From: an uncultured Gammaproteobacteria bacterium
GTDB lineage: Bacteria > Pseudomonadota > Gammaproteobacteria > Magnimaribacterales > Magnimaribacteraceae
Direction of reading: 5' to 3'
NCBI GenBank assembly: GCA_913045055.1
Contig: CAJWPI010000009.1
Coordinates: 1-56,647 of the forward strand
Length of the DNA stretch: 56,647 nt
Below are positions 7,519 to 16,409 of the stretch, piece by piece (the stretch's first letter is position 1; every line of letters starts with the position of its first letter). The notes under the pieces are model-generated. The model was not told where the DNA came from. It ran no database searches and saw only the letters and a list, made by a program, of their open reading frames with translations. The position numbers and the translations under genes were made by a program.

Positions 7519-8997
7519 ATGCAATTAATTAAAAGACCCTTTTACATTTTTTTGGTACTGAGTGCTTGTACAGCTATTAATTCTCACAATCCTGAGCTAA
7601 CGGATAAAACATCTTTAGAAGAACAACAAATTTTGAATGAAACCTATTTAGATTTATGGGAAAGGGTTAGGGGTGGTTTAACGGTGAAATTACCTGATGA
7701 TTTTAGCGAAGCAGAAAGATATAGAAAAAGGTATAAAGATAATCAACATACAGTTAATAGAATTAGCAGAACTGGGCAAAGGTATCTTTTTCATACTGTG
7801 AAAAGAGCAGAAGAATTAAATTTACCCATAGAATTAGCATTAGTCCCTTTTATTGAAAGTGGATTTGACCCTTATGCTCAATCTTTTTATGGAGCCACGG
7901 GAATTTGGCAGTTCCTTCCCGCTACAGGTAAAGAATGGGGGTTAAAATCAAACTGGTGGTACGATGGGAAAAAAGACGTAATAGCTTCTACTGATGCTGC
8001 ATACCAATTCTTAATTTCTCTTCATAAAAGATTTGATGGAGACTGGTTGTTAGCTTTAGCAGCATATAATGCAGGTCCCAGAAGAATACAAAAGGCTATA
8101 AGAAAAAATAATTCTCTTGGTAAACCTACAGATTTTTGGTCTTTAGACCTACCTCAAGAGACTGAAGCATATATACCTAAATTATTAGTATTATGTGAAC
8201 TCATCAAAGACCCATCATCTTTTGGAGTAAATTTACCTTCCATAGCAAACAGACCCTACTTCGTAAAAGTTAACACTCCTAATCAACTTGATCTGATGCA
8301 AGCAGCAGATTTAGCTGGAATTACTCCCGAAACATTATATGAACTCAACCCTGGATTTAATCAATGGGCTACTGACCCTAGTGGTCCTCATTACTTACTA
8401 TTACCTTCAGGGATAGGTGATAGATTTGAGACCCAGCTCTCTTCTATGGAAAAATCTTCTCTAGTCCAATGGGATAGGTATAAGATCAAGAAAGGAGACA
8501 ACCTAACTTTAATAGCAAAAAAATACAGTATTGAACTAAATGTTCTAAAAGAAATAAATCAAATGGAAGAAGATCTAATAATAGCAGGAGATGAGATAAT
8601 GGTTCCAAGGGGACCCGCATGGGCGAAGACTTCTATCCCTAGAGTAAAGAATTATACTGTAGTTAAAGGAGATTCTTTCTGGGCTATATCAAAAAAGTTT
8701 AATGTATCAATCCGTGATCTGACCTTGTGGAATAGTGTAAACCTTCAGACACCTCTGCAAATTGGACAGCAAATAAAGATTTTCTCTAAATACGAAAGAG
8801 CTAGAGGTAAACCTCCTAATAAGAAGAAAAGAACTTTACTATACCCAGTAAAGTCAGGTGATACTTTATCAAGAATAGCTTCTAGGTTTTCTATAAGAGT
8901 AAAAGATATAGAGAAGTGGAACGAAATCAAACCTGCAGAGATTATTTATCCTGGTCAAGTCCTTAAAATAATTCTAGATGCTGGAGTGGGAAAATAA
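7519..8997 (+). CDS. mltD: membrane-bound lytic murein transglycosylase D
   Basis: I place the start at 7519 (492 residues) because it gives a clean lipoprotein signal (MQLIKRPFYIFLVLSAC, Cys17) and avoids overlap with gloB; a start at 7477 would run 41 bases into gloB. The SLT/GH23 domain holds catalytic Glu113 in VPFIESGFDP and GIWQFLPATG (128-137). Three LysM repeats follow, beginning YKIKKGDN, YTVVKGDS and YPVKSGDT. It cleaves peptidoglycan glycan strands with formation of the 1,6-anhydro product, from the outer membrane. The gloB-mltD pair is conserved in gammaproteobacteria. Confidence 0.93.
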   Translation: MQLIKRPFYIFLVLSACTAINSHNPELTDKTSLEEQQILNETYLDLWERVRGGLTVKLPDDFSEAERYRKRYKDNQHTVNRISRTGQRYLFHTVKRAEELNLPIELALVPFIESGFDPYAQSFYGATGIWQFLPATGKEWGLKSNWWYDGKKDVIASTDAAYQFLISLHKRFDGDWLLALAAYNAGPRRIQKAIRKNNSLGKPTDFWSLDLPQETEAYIPKLLVLCELIKDPSSFGVNLPSIANRPYFVKVNTPNQLDLMQAADLAGITPETLYELNPGFNQWATDPSGPHYLLLPSGIGDRFETQLSSMEKSSLVQWDRYKIKKGDNLTLIAKKYSIELNVLKEINQMEEDLIIAGDEIMVPRGPAWAKTSIPRVKNYTVVKGDSFWAISKKFNVSIRDLTLWNSVNLQTPLQIGQQIKIFSKYERARGKPPNKKKRTLLYPVKSGDTLSRIASRFSIRVKDIEKWNEIKPAEIIYPGQVLKIILDAGVGK

Positions 8998-9034
8998 TTC
9001 TTTCTTTAAACTTTTTTTTAACTGTAAATTAGAT

Positions 9035-9892
9035 TTAGTTAGATCTAGGATCTAATGCATCCCTTAGGCCATCACCTAAGAAATTTAAAGAAAATAATGT
9101 TATAGAAAATACTGTTGCAGGAAATACTAGAAGCCACCAGCTTTCTTCCATTGATACAGCTCCATCTCTTATTAACAAACCCCAGGAACTCATAGGAGCT
9201 TGAACTCCTAAACCAAGAAAACTTAAGAATGCTTCAAGTAGCATTACTTGAGGTACCGTTAAAGTTGCATAAACAATTACTGGTCCTAGAGTGTTAGGAA
9301 ATAAATGTCTGGTCATGATGGAAATACTACTAACACCCATTGCTTGAGCTGCTAACACAAATTCAGTTCTTCTTAAACTTGTGACTTGGGCCCTAACAAT
9401 TCTTGCCATCGTGAGCCATTCTACTGCCCCAATGGCTAGAAACATTAATACTAAGTTTCTTCCAAAAACCACCATTAGTAAAATAATTAAAATTATAAAA
9501 GGTATTCCATAAAGGGCATCAACTATTCTCATCATCAAAGAATCTACTCTGCCTCCTAAATATCCTGCAACAGTTCCCCAGCTAACTCCAATTATTAAGG
9601 CAACAAACGTTGCAACAAAACCAACTAGAAGAGATATGCGACTTCCGTAAAGCATTCTAGTTAACAAATCTCTTCCTAAATAATCTGTTCCTAACCAATG
9701 ATTCAAAGAAGGGCCAGAAGAGCTTAAGCCTCTATTTTGGAAATCATATTCGTAAGGAGCTATAAAAGGGGTAAGTAAAGCTAATAAGATTAGAACAAAT
9801 ACAAAAATTGCACCTGCTAAAGCTAATCTATTTGCTTTTAACCTCCTTAGTGCATCTCTCCACAGATTTGAAGTGCTAACTAACTCATTCAT
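9035..9892 (-). CDS. oppC: peptide ABC transporter permease, OppC/DppC type
   Basis: This 285-residue inner-membrane permease has about six spans. It has the EAA loop FVLAAQAMGVSSISIMTRHL, which contacts the ATPase, and an N-terminal OppC-type segment (LWRDALRRLKANRLALAG). It overlaps oppB by four bases (ATGA), so the two are translationally coupled. It is the last gene of oppABC. No ATPase gene (oppD, oppF or fused) follows: the next gene is mltD on the other strand. Confidence 0.92.
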   Translation of the reverse strand: MNELVSTSNLWRDALRRLKANRLALAGAIFVFVLILLALLTPFIAPYEYDFQNRGLSSSGPSLNHWLGTDYLGRDLLTRMLYGSRISLLVGFVATFVALIIGVSWGTVAGYLGGRVDSLMMRIVDALYGIPFIILIILLMVVFGRNLVLMFLAIGAVEWLTMARIVRAQVTSLRRTEFVLAAQAMGVSSISIMTRHLFPNTLGPVIVYATLTVPQVMLLEAFLSFLGLGVQAPMSSWGLLIRDGAVSMEESWWLLVFPATVFSITLFSLNFLGDGLRDALDPRSN

Positions 9893-10821
9893 TTTGAATT
9901 ATCTTCCCTTACTCTGGGATCCATAGCAGCCCCAACAATATCAGCTAAAAGATTAAAAATAATAATTAAGAAAGAAAAGAAGATGGTAGTTCCTAGTATC
10001 ATAGTGTAGTCCCTGTTAAAAGCTGCTTGGACATAAAACCTTCCTAATCCAGGAATATTAAAAATAGTTTCTACAACAAATGATCCGGCTAAAAGACCTG
10101 CTATAGCTGGTCCCAAGAAGGACACTACAGGAATCAAACCTCCTCTTAAGGCATGAAAAACAACAACTCTAAATTCAGATAGACCCTTGGCCCTAGCAGT
10201 TCTAATATAGTCTTGCCCTAAAACCTCCAGCATTCCTCCTCTGCTTAATCTTGCACAGTAAGCTGCATATGCAGTTCCAAGGGTTATAACGGGTAGAATC
10301 TTGCTCTCTGGTATACCATCTATCCATCCAGAAACTGGTAGCCAACCTAGCCAAATACCAAATACCAAAGAAAGAAGGGGGCCTAGAACTATTGAAGGAA
10401 TACAAATTCCTGCCATGGAAATTGTCATAGGTAAATAATCTAACCATGTATTCCTTTTTAGTGCTGCCATTGAACCAAAGCAGATTCCTAGCAAGATAGC
10501 AAAAGCTATAGAGTAAAGAGCCAATTCAAAGGTAATTGGAAGACCTGAAAAAATCATTTCATTAACAGTTCTCCCTGGATATCTAAACGAAGGACCTAAG
10601 TCTCCTCTAAGTAAATTAGATAAATAATCAAAATACTGTTCATATAAAGGGGCATCTAAATTGTATTTCTGATTAAGTTGTTGCATAACTTCACTAGAAA
10701 CAACTCTGTCATAATCAAAAGGGCCTCCTGGAGCTGAATGGATCATTAGGAAAGTAATAGTGATCACTGCTAGCAAGACTGGAATTGCTACTAACAGTCT
10801 ATTGAAAATTAAGCCTACCAT
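9889..10821 (-). CDS. oppB: peptide ABC transporter permease, OppB/DppB type
   Basis: The 310-residue product starts with the typical OppB segment (FNRLLVAIPVLLAVITITF) and has about six membrane spans. Its ATPase-contact loop is DYIRTARAKGLSEFRVVVFH. It pairs with OppC to form the channel of a di- or oligopeptide importer. It begins 15 bases after oppA and overlaps oppC, so oppABC is one operon. Confidence 0.93.
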   Translation of the reverse strand: MVGLIFNRLLVAIPVLLAVITITFLMIHSAPGGPFDYDRVVSSEVMQQLNQKYNLDAPLYEQYFDYLSNLLRGDLGPSFRYPGRTVNEMIFSGLPITFELALYSIAFAILLGICFGSMAALKRNTWLDYLPMTISMAGICIPSIVLGPLLSLVFGIWLGWLPVSGWIDGIPESKILPVITLGTAYAAYCARLSRGGMLEVLGQDYIRTARAKGLSEFRVVVFHALRGGLIPVVSFLGPAIAGLLAGSFVVETIFNIPGLGRFYVQAAFNRDYTMILGTTIFFSFLIIIFNLLADIVGAAMDPRVREDNSK

Positions 10822-10836
10822 TTTAGGTTAATCTAT

Positions 10837-12495
10837 TTAGGGTTCTAAAGATAAAAATTGGTATGGATGGGTATCCAGAATTGTGGGATGCCAACCTTTA
10901 ACATAAGGGTGAAGCATGTAAACTCTAGTATAAGTGTAAATAGGAATTAAGGGTAATTCGTCAATAAGAATGTGTTCAGCTTTATCAAAATACTTGTATC
11001 TTTCTTCTGTTGAAGTTGCTTCAGCGGCTTTTCTTATCAAATTGTCATATTCAAGGTTACTCCATCCTGTTTGATTATTCCCACCTCCTGAAAGCATCAT
11101 ATCCAAGAATGAATTTGGATCGGGATAATCGCCTATCCAGCCTGCTCTAGATATATAGAAATCTAAATTCTTTTGCCTATCAAGGTAAGTCTTCCAGTCT
11201 ACGTTAACCAGCTCTACATCTATGTTGAGATTCTCTTTCCACATTGCTTGAATAGCTTCTGCTATCTTTTGATGACCCTCGCTAGTATTGTAGAGAATTT
11301 CTATTTTAGGAAACTTTTTGCTTTCAGAAAATCCAGCCTCTTTAAATAATTTCCTTGCTTTCTTGGGATTGAATTCAATTTGTGTAGAAGGATAGAAATT
11401 AACAGGATCTGGCGGAGTAAATGAGAATGCAGGAATTTGTTCTCCTCTAGAAACTTTTTCAACTATTTCTTTTCTATTAATTGCATGAGAAAGAGCTTGT
11501 CTTACCTTTTTATCTTTTAATTCATCTTTAGTAACATTAATACGGTAGTAATAAGTACCATAATAAGGTTCTATTCTAGTTTGTTTTGGGTAGCTTTCTT
11601 TGTAAGACTGAATCTTAGTTACTTTTATTGTATTTAAATAATGCAGCATACCTGAACGATATCTTAAGTCTTCTGAGGTTTCATTATCGCTTGCAAAAAA
11701 TCTAATCTCTTTAATACTTACAGTATCTTTATCCCAATAATAAGGGTTCTTCTTGACGATAATGACGTCATTTAATTTCCATTCTTCTAAAACATAGGGG
11801 CCATTTCCTATAAAGTTTCCAGGTCTTGTCCATTCAGTTCCTCTGGAATCAATCTCCCCAAACTTTTCAATGATAGGTTTATAAACCGGCCAAGTTGAGT
11901 AATGCACTAGTAGCGAAAGGAAATAAGGTGTGGAGTTTCTTAATGTAACTTTTAGGGTAGAATCATTGATTGCTTTTACTCCAACTTTAGAAAAATCTTG
12001 TATCTTCCCCTTGTTAAAATCTTCAGCATTTTCTAAAACATACAACATGTAGGCATACTGAGCAGCAGTAGTTGGAAGTAGTATTCTTTTCCATGAATAT
12101 ACAAAATCTTCTGCTGTTACTCTAGCGCCGTTACTCCATTTAGCATTTTCATTTAAATAAAAAAGATATTCCTTTCCGTCATCAGAGATTTCCCATTTCT
12201 TTGCAACTCCAGGAAGGTACCCTTTTCCCTCAGGGTGAGAAACCACCAAGCCTTCCAATAAAGAAAGTAAAACTTTATGTTCTGGCACTCCTGTCACAAT
12301 ATGTGGGTCAAGGTCTTGTGGTTCTGTGCCATTGCCTAAATAAAGGACTTGGTCTTGTATAGAATCTTCAACAGGAGTAGATCTTTGACCGCAAGATAAA
12401 ATCAAAATATTAAAAAGCAAAAAAACTACCAAAGTTCTGCTAATCGAGAATATTTTTAATTTTAGGTTTTTCAAATTAGAACTCCTAAGAATCAT
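10837..12495 (-). CDS. oppA: periplasmic oligopeptide-binding protein, lipoprotein form
   Basis: This 552-residue SBP_bac_5 protein captures peptides for OppBC. Family features are GNGTEPQDLDPHIVTG (54-69), the WKRILLP and NGPYVLEEW segments, and a C-terminal lobe with IYTYTRVYMLHPYVKG. The N-terminus has a hydrophobic stretch ending LILSCGQ, with a lipobox Cys35, so it seems to be a lipoprotein; E. coli OppA is soluble. No Shine-Dalgarno is seen before the ATG. It lies behind the terminator of the TonB receptor gene, so it probably has its own promoter in the 12496-12512 region or within the receptor end. Confidence 0.9.
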   Translation of the reverse strand: MILRSSNLKNLKLKIFSISRTLVVFLLFNILILSCGQRSTPVEDSIQDQVLYLGNGTEPQDLDPHIVTGVPEHKVLLSLLEGLVVSHPEGKGYLPGVAKKWEISDDGKEYLFYLNENAKWSNGARVTAEDFVYSWKRILLPTTAAQYAYMLYVLENAEDFNKGKIQDFSKVGVKAINDSTLKVTLRNSTPYFLSLLVHYSTWPVYKPIIEKFGEIDSRGTEWTRPGNFIGNGPYVLEEWKLNDVIIVKKNPYYWDKDTVSIKEIRFFASDNETSEDLRYRSGMLHYLNTIKVTKIQSYKESYPKQTRIEPYYGTYYYRINVTKDELKDKKVRQALSHAINRKEIVEKVSRGEQIPAFSFTPPDPVNFYPSTQIEFNPKKARKLFKEAGFSESKKFPKIEILYNTSEGHQKIAEAIQAMWKENLNIDVELVNVDWKTYLDRQKNLDFYISRAGWIGDYPDPNSFLDMMLSGGGNNQTGWSNLEYDNLIRKAAEATSTEERYKYFDKAEHILIDELPLIPIYTYTRVYMLHPYVKGWHPTILDTHPYQFLSLEP

Positions 12496-12512
12496 TAAAA
12501 AATTTAATTAAA

Positions 12513-12544
12513 AGAAAAAAAAGGGCGGATAAAACCGCCCTTTT
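12513..12544 (-). terminator. Rho-independent terminator of TonB receptor gene
   Basis: A hairpin with arms AAAAGGGCGG (12519-12528) and CCGCCCTTTT (12535-12544) is followed on the minus strand by a run of eight T and then CTTT. It lies just after the receptor stop and just before oppA. Confidence 0.9.
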
Positions 12545-12559
12545 CTATTATTCAGTTAA

Positions 12560-15391
12560 TTAGAATCCAATTTTCCATTTAACATAAACTATTCTACCTC
12601 TATTGTCATATAGACCTGTGTAGGCATCATAGTTCTGACCTGTGTCATCTGGAAGAGGATCCTCATCAGAAACATTTAACGCTCCTACAGAAACTTTACC
12701 CCAGTCATCAAAATCAGCTGAGAGTTGAATATCTATAGTGTCGTATTTGTCTTGAGTACCACCAGCTTTAACAATACCACCAGTTAGTTCTCCTCCAACA
12801 GTTTCTGGAGAAGATGACATTCTGAAATCTCCAATATTTCTTTGGATAACAGAACCTGAATACCTACCATGAGAGTAAGCTATTCCCAGGTTATGTCTTT
12901 GTCCAGGAACACCAGAGAAATCAATATTGTTAATTTGTCTTGAACTTCCAACAAACGCGTCAGTGTTGTATTCATCCATGTTTGAGTAATCTACAAACAA
13001 TGTTGCATCTCCACCAAATACTTCAAAAGCGTAATCAACGAAGAGATCCCATCCCTCTACTTCAATTGCACCAACGTTTGCATAACTAGCACCAACATAA
13101 TCAACCCTTCCGTTGGCACAACTTCTAATAACATAAATAGAATCTGAAGAACCTTTACGCTTAACGTAAGTAGCTCCAGCTGGACAAGTAGCTGTAGATC
13201 CTGAACCAACAGGAGCACCCGCAGCTGTGCCGTCTCCAGCAATTCCAGCAGCATCAAAGTACTCATAGTTGTCAGTAAGAAGACCACCTCCTAGGTAGTC
13301 ATTCCACATTACGCTTCCAGTACCAGCGCTTACGATTGCATCTGTAACTTCTATGTTATAGAAATCTAATCTAGCGTTTAAACCATCTAAAGCCTCATTC
13401 CAGCTTCCAAAATCATGTTCTACGCTGAAAGTTAAACCTTCAGAAGTTTCAGCTGAAAGTTGGCTATTCGCCACAATCAGAGTAGAAATCTGTTTAGAAG
13501 GACAAGTTGTTGTAGTTAATCCTGAAGCAGCACAAGCCTTATAGTCTTTGGCTGTGTTTGCACTAAAAGTAGTTACTCCATAAAGGGTATCCATAGCGGG
13601 AGCCCTAAAGCCCTCACCATAATTAGCCTTAAGTAAAGTTCCAGGTATAAATTCAGGTTCCCAAAGAAGACCTATTTTATTGGAATCATTGGAGCCTACG
13701 TCTGAATAGTCATCAGTTCTGAAAGAAACATTTAATTCAAGTCCTGGAGCAATTGGGAATATTGCTTCTCCAAAAAATGAATCAACATCTCTATAACCCG
13801 TACCCGAGTTACCTGCAGAACCTCCTACGAGTCCTCCTTCAGAATGCTTGTCATACATTGCTGAATAAGTATTCTCAAAATACTCATATCCTAGCAATAC
13901 AGATACACTTCCTCCTGGAAGTTCCATCACATTATCAATCTGCATTGTTAAATCATTCTTTTCATAATGATTATCATATTCAACAACTGTTGTCGCAGAA
14001 AGATTGTAAAGACCAGCTTCTGAACCAAATGGAGTGTCATTGTAAAGGTTAGCATCTAGACCTGCATAACTTAGGTAATACCTACCTATGTCAGTACCAT
14101 AAAACTTATTAACCTGATGACCTACTTTAACTTCGATATCTTGAGTGATATCGAAAGTAAGTTCTGCTACAAAATCAGAGGCTTGATCTACAAAATGCAT
14201 TCCTCTGTTTCCTATCTCAGTCCATCTCCAATATCCAGTAACCTTTTGGTCATAAGGGTTTGAAGGGTCAGAAGGTAATATACCAGGATATCTAGCTGCA
14301 GGAGGCGCATAACGTCCTACTGACTCATTTCTAACAAAGCTAGCTCTGCTAAAGAAAGTTATATTTTCAGCTATCTCATGTTCAAGATTAGCAGTAACAG
14401 TATCTCTAAATAGTCCAGCATCTTGAACCATAATATCTGCCCATGCATAACCACAAATACCTCTAGGTTGTGCTCCAGGGTAGGATCCTGTTGTTGTTGC
14501 TGGTTGCCCGAAAGCAGCTCCACCAAAATCTGGTCCCCACCAAGGAGTGGTAGATCCATCTATCTTACCTTGACAAGTTGGCGCAGCAGCAATGTTCCCA
14601 GTCACAGGATCAGCTAAGTTTCTTGAATACCAACTTAATCCATAAGTTTCACCATAAAGATCAATAACTCCATCACCATTTTGGTCTGAAGCTCTTGCAG
14701 CTGTATACCACCTGTCTTTAAGATAGATCTCGTCTCTTTCATCATGCTCAATCATAAAGGTAATATAACCCTTCTCATTAGTAGCACCGTATAGAAGGGA
14801 AAGAGAACTTTCTATTCCATCGTCTCTAGAACGATCGCCTTGTCTTACCTGAACTTCAAGTCCATCAAAACCTTTCTTAGTAATAACATTAACAACTCCA
14901 GCAATCGCGTCAGATCCATAAACGGAAGAAGCTCCATCAGCTAGGATCTCAATTCTCTCAACAGCTACAGTTGGAATCATGTTAATGTTTACTGCTCCAG
15001 CTCCACCAAGGTGAGGCGAACCAGGCATTCTTCTACCATCCATAAGTACAAGAGTTCTACTAGAACCCAATCCTCTAACACTAATAGTAGTATTAGACAT
15101 AGCGCTATTTCCTGCAGTTGGAGGGCTTGAACCAAAAGTGTTATAGGTTGAAAGTCTCAAAGCATCTGCTGTTATTAAAGCTTGACTCTGCTCTAAATCT
15201 TCAGCAGTTATAGTAGAAACTAAAGATGCTGAGTTAATAGACTTCCTCTTTATCCTAGAACCTGTAACTATAACCTCTTCTACTTCTGCTTCTTCATCAG
15301 CAGCAGAAACAAAAGAAGGCGCAACTAGCATCAACGAAAACGCAGCTGCTGTGTACAGGGTTCTTTTTAAAAACTTAAACTTTTCTTTCAT
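12560..15391 (-). CDS. TonB-dependent outer-membrane receptor
   Basis: The 943-residue receptor starts at the ATG at 15391, which has a GGGG ribosome site; an in-frame TTG four codons upstream is unlikely. It has a signal peptide ending FVSAADEE, then a TonB-box region EVEEVIVTGSRI. The plug domain includes SVRGLGSSRTLVLMDGRR, VERIEILADGASSVYGSDAI and AGVVNVITKKGF. A long beta-barrel follows, ending with an aromatic residue (YVKWKIGF), the usual barrel-assembly signal. The substrate is unknown; the neighbour oppABC hints at peptides, but a separate terminator divides them. Receptors of this size and type are common in SAR86-like and related marine bacteria. Confidence 0.93.
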   Translation of the reverse strand: MKEKFKFLKRTLYTAAAFSLMLVAPSFVSAADEEAEVEEVIVTGSRIKRKSINSASLVSTITAEDLEQSQALITADALRLSTYNTFGSSPPTAGNSAMSNTTISVRGLGSSRTLVLMDGRRMPGSPHLGGAGAVNINMIPTVAVERIEILADGASSVYGSDAIAGVVNVITKKGFDGLEVQVRQGDRSRDDGIESSLSLLYGATNEKGYITFMIEHDERDEIYLKDRWYTAARASDQNGDGVIDLYGETYGLSWYSRNLADPVTGNIAAAPTCQGKIDGSTTPWWGPDFGGAAFGQPATTTGSYPGAQPRGICGYAWADIMVQDAGLFRDTVTANLEHEIAENITFFSRASFVRNESVGRYAPPAARYPGILPSDPSNPYDQKVTGYWRWTEIGNRGMHFVDQASDFVAELTFDITQDIEVKVGHQVNKFYGTDIGRYYLSYAGLDANLYNDTPFGSEAGLYNLSATTVVEYDNHYEKNDLTMQIDNVMELPGGSVSVLLGYEYFENTYSAMYDKHSEGGLVGGSAGNSGTGYRDVDSFFGEAIFPIAPGLELNVSFRTDDYSDVGSNDSNKIGLLWEPEFIPGTLLKANYGEGFRAPAMDTLYGVTTFSANTAKDYKACAASGLTTTTCPSKQISTLIVANSQLSAETSEGLTFSVEHDFGSWNEALDGLNARLDFYNIEVTDAIVSAGTGSVMWNDYLGGGLLTDNYEYFDAAGIAGDGTAAGAPVGSGSTATCPAGATYVKRKGSSDSIYVIRSCANGRVDYVGASYANVGAIEVEGWDLFVDYAFEVFGGDATLFVDYSNMDEYNTDAFVGSSRQINNIDFSGVPGQRHNLGIAYSHGRYSGSVIQRNIGDFRMSSSPETVGGELTGGIVKAGGTQDKYDTIDIQLSADFDDWGKVSVGALNVSDEDPLPDDTGQNYDAYTGLYDNRGRIVYVKWKIGF

Positions 15392-15617
15392 AATTATCCC
15401 CAATTTAAAAGTGTAAAGTGATTACAGAATAAGACACCAGTGACGTACTCTGTAACGAATTGGAAGCAATATTACGAGAAATAAGTAAATTTTGCTATTT
15501 TTTTTTTAAAAATTCTTAATTTATTGGGAAGGATCTAATAATTAAATTAGTTTTTACTATAGAATAACTTTACTAAATAAAGAAAAAACATTTAATTTTT
15601 TACCGCTGAGGATATAT

Positions 15618-16409
15618 ATGCCTTTACTAAAAGACAAAAATATTTTAATAATTGGCTTGGCTAATAAACATTCAATTGCAGCTGGCATTGCAGAATCTAT
15701 GAATTCTTATGGAGCAAATTTGGCTTTTACTTACCAAAATGAAAGATTAAAGAAAAATGTAGTTCAATTTGGTTCCGACTTGGGATCTGAAATATTCTTA
15801 GAATGCGATGTTAGTGATGATAAGCAAATAAACAATGTAATGAAAACCCTCTCAGCTGAATGGGATGGATTAGATTGTATTGTCCATGCTGTTGGATTTG
15901 CTCCTAGAGAAGAATTAGATGGCGACTTCTTAGATGTTTCTTCTAGAGATGGCTTTAAAATAGCCCACGATATAAGCGCCTATAGTTTTGTAGCAGTAGC
16001 ACAAGCTGGAATGGAGATGTTAAAAAAAAGACAAGGTTCACTTATCACTTTAACCTACCTAGGATCCCAGAAAACTTTACCTAACTACAATGTTATGGGG
16101 CTAGCTAAAGCCAGCCTAGAAGCAAGTGTAAGATACCTTGCCGCTTCAATGGGTAGTGAAAATATTAGAGTAAATGCTATTTCTGCTGGTCCAATAAAGA
16201 CTTTAGCTGCTTCTGGAGTTAAAAATTTTAGAAAAATGCTTTCTTACAATGCGAAAAGAACCCCTTTACAAAGAAATGTAACTATTCAAGAAGTTGGAGA
16301 TGCCGCTACTTTCTTAGCTTCAAAATTAGCTTCTGGTGTAACAGGAGAAATTCTGTATGTAGATGCGGGATTTAATATTACAGCTATGGGCTTAGAAGAA
16401 GAAAGTTAA
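15618..16409 (+). CDS. fabI: enoyl-[acyl-carrier-protein] reductase (NADH)
   Basis: The 263-residue FabI catalyses the last reduction of each fatty-acid elongation cycle. It has the FabI-type nucleotide loop [13 protein letters not shown] (13-25) in place of the classical SDR glycine motif. The active-site pair is Tyr (LTYLGS) and Tyr-x6-Lys (NYNVMGLAK). A GAGG site precedes the ATG. It is convergent and adjacent to ppiD. The 214-base gap before it is AT-rich and divergent from the TonB receptor; I could not place a convincing promoter in it. Confidence 0.95.
   Translation: MPLLKDKNILIIGLANKHSIAAGIAESMNSYGANLAFTYQNERLKKNVVQFGSDLGSEIFLECDVSDDKQINNVMKTLSAEWDGLDCIVHAVGFAPREELDGDFLDVSSRDGFKIAHDISAYSFVAVAQAGMEMLKKRQGSLITLTYLGSQKTLPNYNVMGLAKASLEASVRYLAASMGSENIRVNAISAGPIKTLAASGVKNFRKMLSYNAKRTPLQRNVTIQEVGDAATFLASKLASGVTGEILYVDAGFNITAMGLEEES

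Noticed and set aside
13753-14052. open frames antisense or out of frame in the TonB receptor gene (also 13057-13287 and 14371-14617)
   Set aside because: Low-complexity translations rich in Leu, Gln or Cys, no ribosome site, and inside a well-supported gene.
15404-15617. riboswitch or small RNA in the fabI-receptor gap
   Set aside because: AT-rich with only short partial palindromes (CTAAT...ATTAG); no conserved fold I recognise.
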